Part shown: positions 6,303 to 8,163 of the stretch, in pieces
Numbering within the stretch: position 1 is the first letter of the stretch
How the letters are laid out: each line of letters opens with the position of its first letter
Origin: Prolixibacteraceae bacterium
GTDB taxonomy: Bacteria; Bacteroidota; Bacteroidia; Bacteroidales; Prolixibacteraceae
Direction: 5' to 3'
Assembly: GCA_003516705.1 (NCBI GenBank)
Contig: DPCJ01000111.1
Location: 1-8,163 of the forward strand
DNA length: 8,163 nt
The notes under the pieces: generated by a model
What the model was told of the DNA's origin: nothing
Databases searched by the model: none
What the model saw: the letters and a program-made list of their open reading frames with translations, nothing else
Made by a program: the position numbers and the translations under genes

Positions 6303-8163
6303 ATGAAATCAATCAGACTTTTACTCATCATTTCGTTCATTCTGTTTTGCGGAGATTTCACTACTGCTCAAATTCGTGAAAAACTTGTTTTGGCAAATGA
6401 AAAAATTCCCGCTGAAAAAATATACATACATACCGACAGTGAAACCTATTTTCAGGGCGATACACTGTGGTTTAAAATTTATCTTACCGATAGCCGGTCA
6501 GGGCAGTTGATTCCAAAACCTGAGAATATCTACATAAAGTTGACAGACGGAAGTGGAGTTTCTGTTTTACAGTCGGTTTTAGTCGCTACGAACGGACAGG
6601 CTGCCGGTAATTTCTCCATTCCTGATGATGTTAAACCCGGGAACTATCTGGTGCAGGCTTACACAAATTATCTGTTGAATTTTGGAGCCGATGGTTGTTT
6701 TTACCGTCAGATTTCGATTTCGAAATTAACCGAAAATGGGATGGTAACAACTGAAGTGAACCGAACAAGTAATATGGTTGCAAGAGTTGATTTTATGCCC
6801 GAAGGGGGAGTTTTGCTCGAAAATGCCACCAATCTGGTAGCTTTTAAAGCCGTTAGCAAACTCGGTTATGGCGTAAATGCAAGCGGTAAAGTAAAAGATG
6901 GTAAAGGAAATATTGTGGCAACTTTTACGACCGATTATAAAGGAATGGGGCTTTTCTTTCTGACCCCCGAAGCCGGTAAAACATACTATGCAACAGTTGA
7001 TGGTTTTCCTTCTTTCAGATATCAGTTTCAGCCTGAAAAAGGCGCAGTAAAAGTTCAACTGATAAACCATACAACCCACGAAATAATCTTAAACATTGCC
7101 GGAAGCGACGAATCGGTCAGCGGGAAAACTCTCTACATCGCCTGCATGAACCGCGGCGAAATTCTGTTTTACCAGTCGTTTGTAATGGATGGTATAAATA
7201 AGGTGATGAAATTTGAAAGTAGTTCACTCAAAACAGGAATTAACCAGTTGGTACTATTTGATGAGAATTTAAAACCTTTGTCAGAACGACTGCTTTTTTC
7301 GGGAACCGACGGTATAAACAATATTTTGGTGCAAACACAAAAGCCTGTTTATGGCAAACGTGAAAATGTTATCTTGAAAATAGCCGACGAAAAATGGGTT
7401 GATGAAAAGGATTTTTCAAGCCTTTCGGTAGCGGTGTTGCACGAAGCAGTTATTCCAAAAAGCGGGTTTTCAAAAAATATACTTTCTAATATGTTGATTG
7501 ATTCGGAGTTAAACGGCTATCTGGAACCAACTGCCGACCTGTTTGCCGATGATGAAATTAGTTCGGAGGCCAAGCTGCGATTGGTAATGCTTACACATGG
7601 AAACGATAACTATTTCTGGAACAAGGCGCCCTTAGCCAATACAACACCAAAATACGGACAGGAAGCCGGGCTTCAGATTAATGGTGTTGCAAAAAGCAGG
7701 CTTACCGGAGAAAAACTTTCCAATGGCGAAATAACCCTTGCTATCCGGAAAGATAATGAAGTTGCATTTTTAACGCAACCAACCGATTCAGCAGGTAATT
7801 TCAGTTTTGCAGGTTTGCTTTTTACCGACACTGCAACTGTTCATGTTCAGGCAAAGAATGAATCCGGCGGATTAAACACCGAAATTGAATTGGCTCCTGT
7901 GTTTAAACCAGCGCCTGACCCTGGTCCCCGGAATGATTTGTTAAAAGAATGGTCGGTAAAGCCCGAAAAACTGGCGGAAATTAAATATTCTATTAGTAAT
8001 GAGAATAAAAAACATCAGCCAAAAGTGATTGTAAGAAGATATCAGCAAAATGAAAAACAATCTGATGGTCATTTCAGATTGTACGAATCGCCCGATTTTG
8101 TTCTTGAAGTTGGTGATTTTGAAAGCTCATACGATAACGTGCTTGATTTTATGGTGGGAAAAG
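6303..8163 (+). CDS. Secreted macroglobulin (MG2)-domain / TonB-receptor-plug hybrid protein, 3' end missing
   Basis: The frame is open for 620 codons from ATG 6303 to the right edge. A signal peptide (LLLIISFILF core, likely cleavage after TTA, residue 22) sends it to the periplasm or outer membrane. IYIHTDSETYFQGDTLWFK (40-58) is the MG2 start seen in alpha-2-macroglobulin-like proteins. Features of the large Bacteroidota family then follow in order: FMPEGG (164-169) with VAFKA, GINQLVLFDENLKPLSERLLF (about 312-332), and LRLVMLTHGNDNYFW (425-439). A carboxypeptidase-regulatory-like beta-sandwich spans about 454-535. SYDNVLDFMVGK (609-620) matches the beginning of a TonB-receptor plug (Y-x-N-V-x-D-x-L-x-G-R). 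Full members are usually 800-950 residues and lack the 22-strand barrel. Roles are poorly known; surface or periplasmic assembly or protein binding has been suggested. It starts 67 nt after the YdeI-like gene. The family is likely, the function unknown. Confidence 0.85.
   Translation, partial: MKSIRLLLIISFILFCGDFTTAQIREKLVLANEKIPAEKIYIHTDSETYFQGDTLWFKIYLTDSRSGQLIPKPENIYIKLTDGSGVSVLQSVLVATNGQAAGNFSIPDDVKPGNYLVQAYTNYLLNFGADGCFYRQISISKLTENGMVTTEVNRTSNMVARVDFMPEGGVLLENATNLVAFKAVSKLGYGVNASGKVKDGKGNIVATFTTDYKGMGLFFLTPEAGKTYYATVDGFPSFRYQFQPEKGAVKVQLINHTTHEIILNIAGSDESVSGKTLYIACMNRGEILFYQSFVMDGINKVMKFESSSLKTGINQLVLFDENLKPLSERLLFSGTDGINNILVQTQKPVYGKRENVILKIADEKWVDEKDFSSLSVAVLHEAVIPKSGFSKNILSNMLIDSELNGYLEPTADLFADDEISSEAKLRLVMLTHGNDNYFWNKAPLANTTPKYGQEAGLQINGVAKSRLTGEKLSNGEITLAIRKDNEVAFLTQPTDSAGNFSFAGLLFTDTATVHVQAKNESGGLNTEIELAPVFKPAPDPGPRNDLLKEWSVKPEKLAEIKYSISNENKKHQPKVIVRRYQQNEKQSDGHFRLYESPDFVLEVGDFESSYDNVLDFMVGK

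Noticed and set aside
6726..7079. A 117-codon open frame on the minus strand opposite the right-hand gene
   Set aside because: The + strand frame here is the continuous MG2/plug protein with family motifs (FMPEGG at about 6792-6809). The antisense frame has no supporting feature.
1..8163. CRISPR array, tRNA, insertion sequence, phage or defence genes
   Set aside because: No direct-repeat series, cloverleaf pattern, transposase motif or terminal repeats were seen by eye; all sequence is accounted for by + strand genes and short gaps.

Overview
The window looks like chromosomal DNA of a member of the Bacteroidota, probably in or near the Bacteroidales/Marinilabiliales. This is inferred from several protein types. 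They are a Tat-exported Gfo/Idh/MocA lipoprotein next to a SUMF1-like protein, a short QueG without the C-terminal extension, and a secreted macroglobulin (MG2)/TonB-plug hybrid. A-rich start regions with little Shine-Dalgarno signal point the same way. The genus cannot be fixed from the sequence. All genes lie on the + strand and coding density is very high. There is no gap over 300 bases, and no tRNA, rRNA, CRISPR array, insertion sequence or phage gene was seen.

Region 1 (1-4776) reads as one operon of five tightly packed genes ending in a strong intrinsic terminator. The genes are the C-terminal end of a SUMF1/FGE-fold protein, a Tat-lipoprotein Gfo/Idh/MocA oxidoreductase, a polyprenyl-phosphate family-2 glycosyltransferase, a large GT-C membrane glycosyltransferase with a TPR-like tail, and a 79-residue single-span membrane protein of unknown function. 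Junctions are 10, 12, -8 and 13 nt. The two glycosyltransferases form a classic donor/user pair: GT2 loads a sugar onto a lipid carrier on the cytoplasmic side, and GT-C transfers it on the outer side. No flippase is seen in the window. The first two genes could belong to an unrelated carbohydrate step and simply be co-transcribed.

Region 2 (4777-6235) holds queG, the epoxyqueuosine reductase of tRNA queuosine synthesis. A YdeI/OmdA-like protein with an N-terminal DUF1905-type domain overlaps its end by 14 nt. Only 39 bases separate the upstream terminator from the queG start, so any promoter must be there.

Region 3 (6236-8163) starts with a 67-base gap and continues with a long secreted protein that runs off the right edge. 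It is open for 620 codons and has an MG2-type start, family motifs, a carboxypeptidase-regulatory-like domain, and the beginning of a TonB-receptor plug.

I did not find a clearly new defence or mobile system. The best second looks are a perfect 12-bp terminator-like hairpin next to an A9 run inside the GT-C gene, the unknown 79-residue protein closing the glycosylation operon, and the operon's gene combination.
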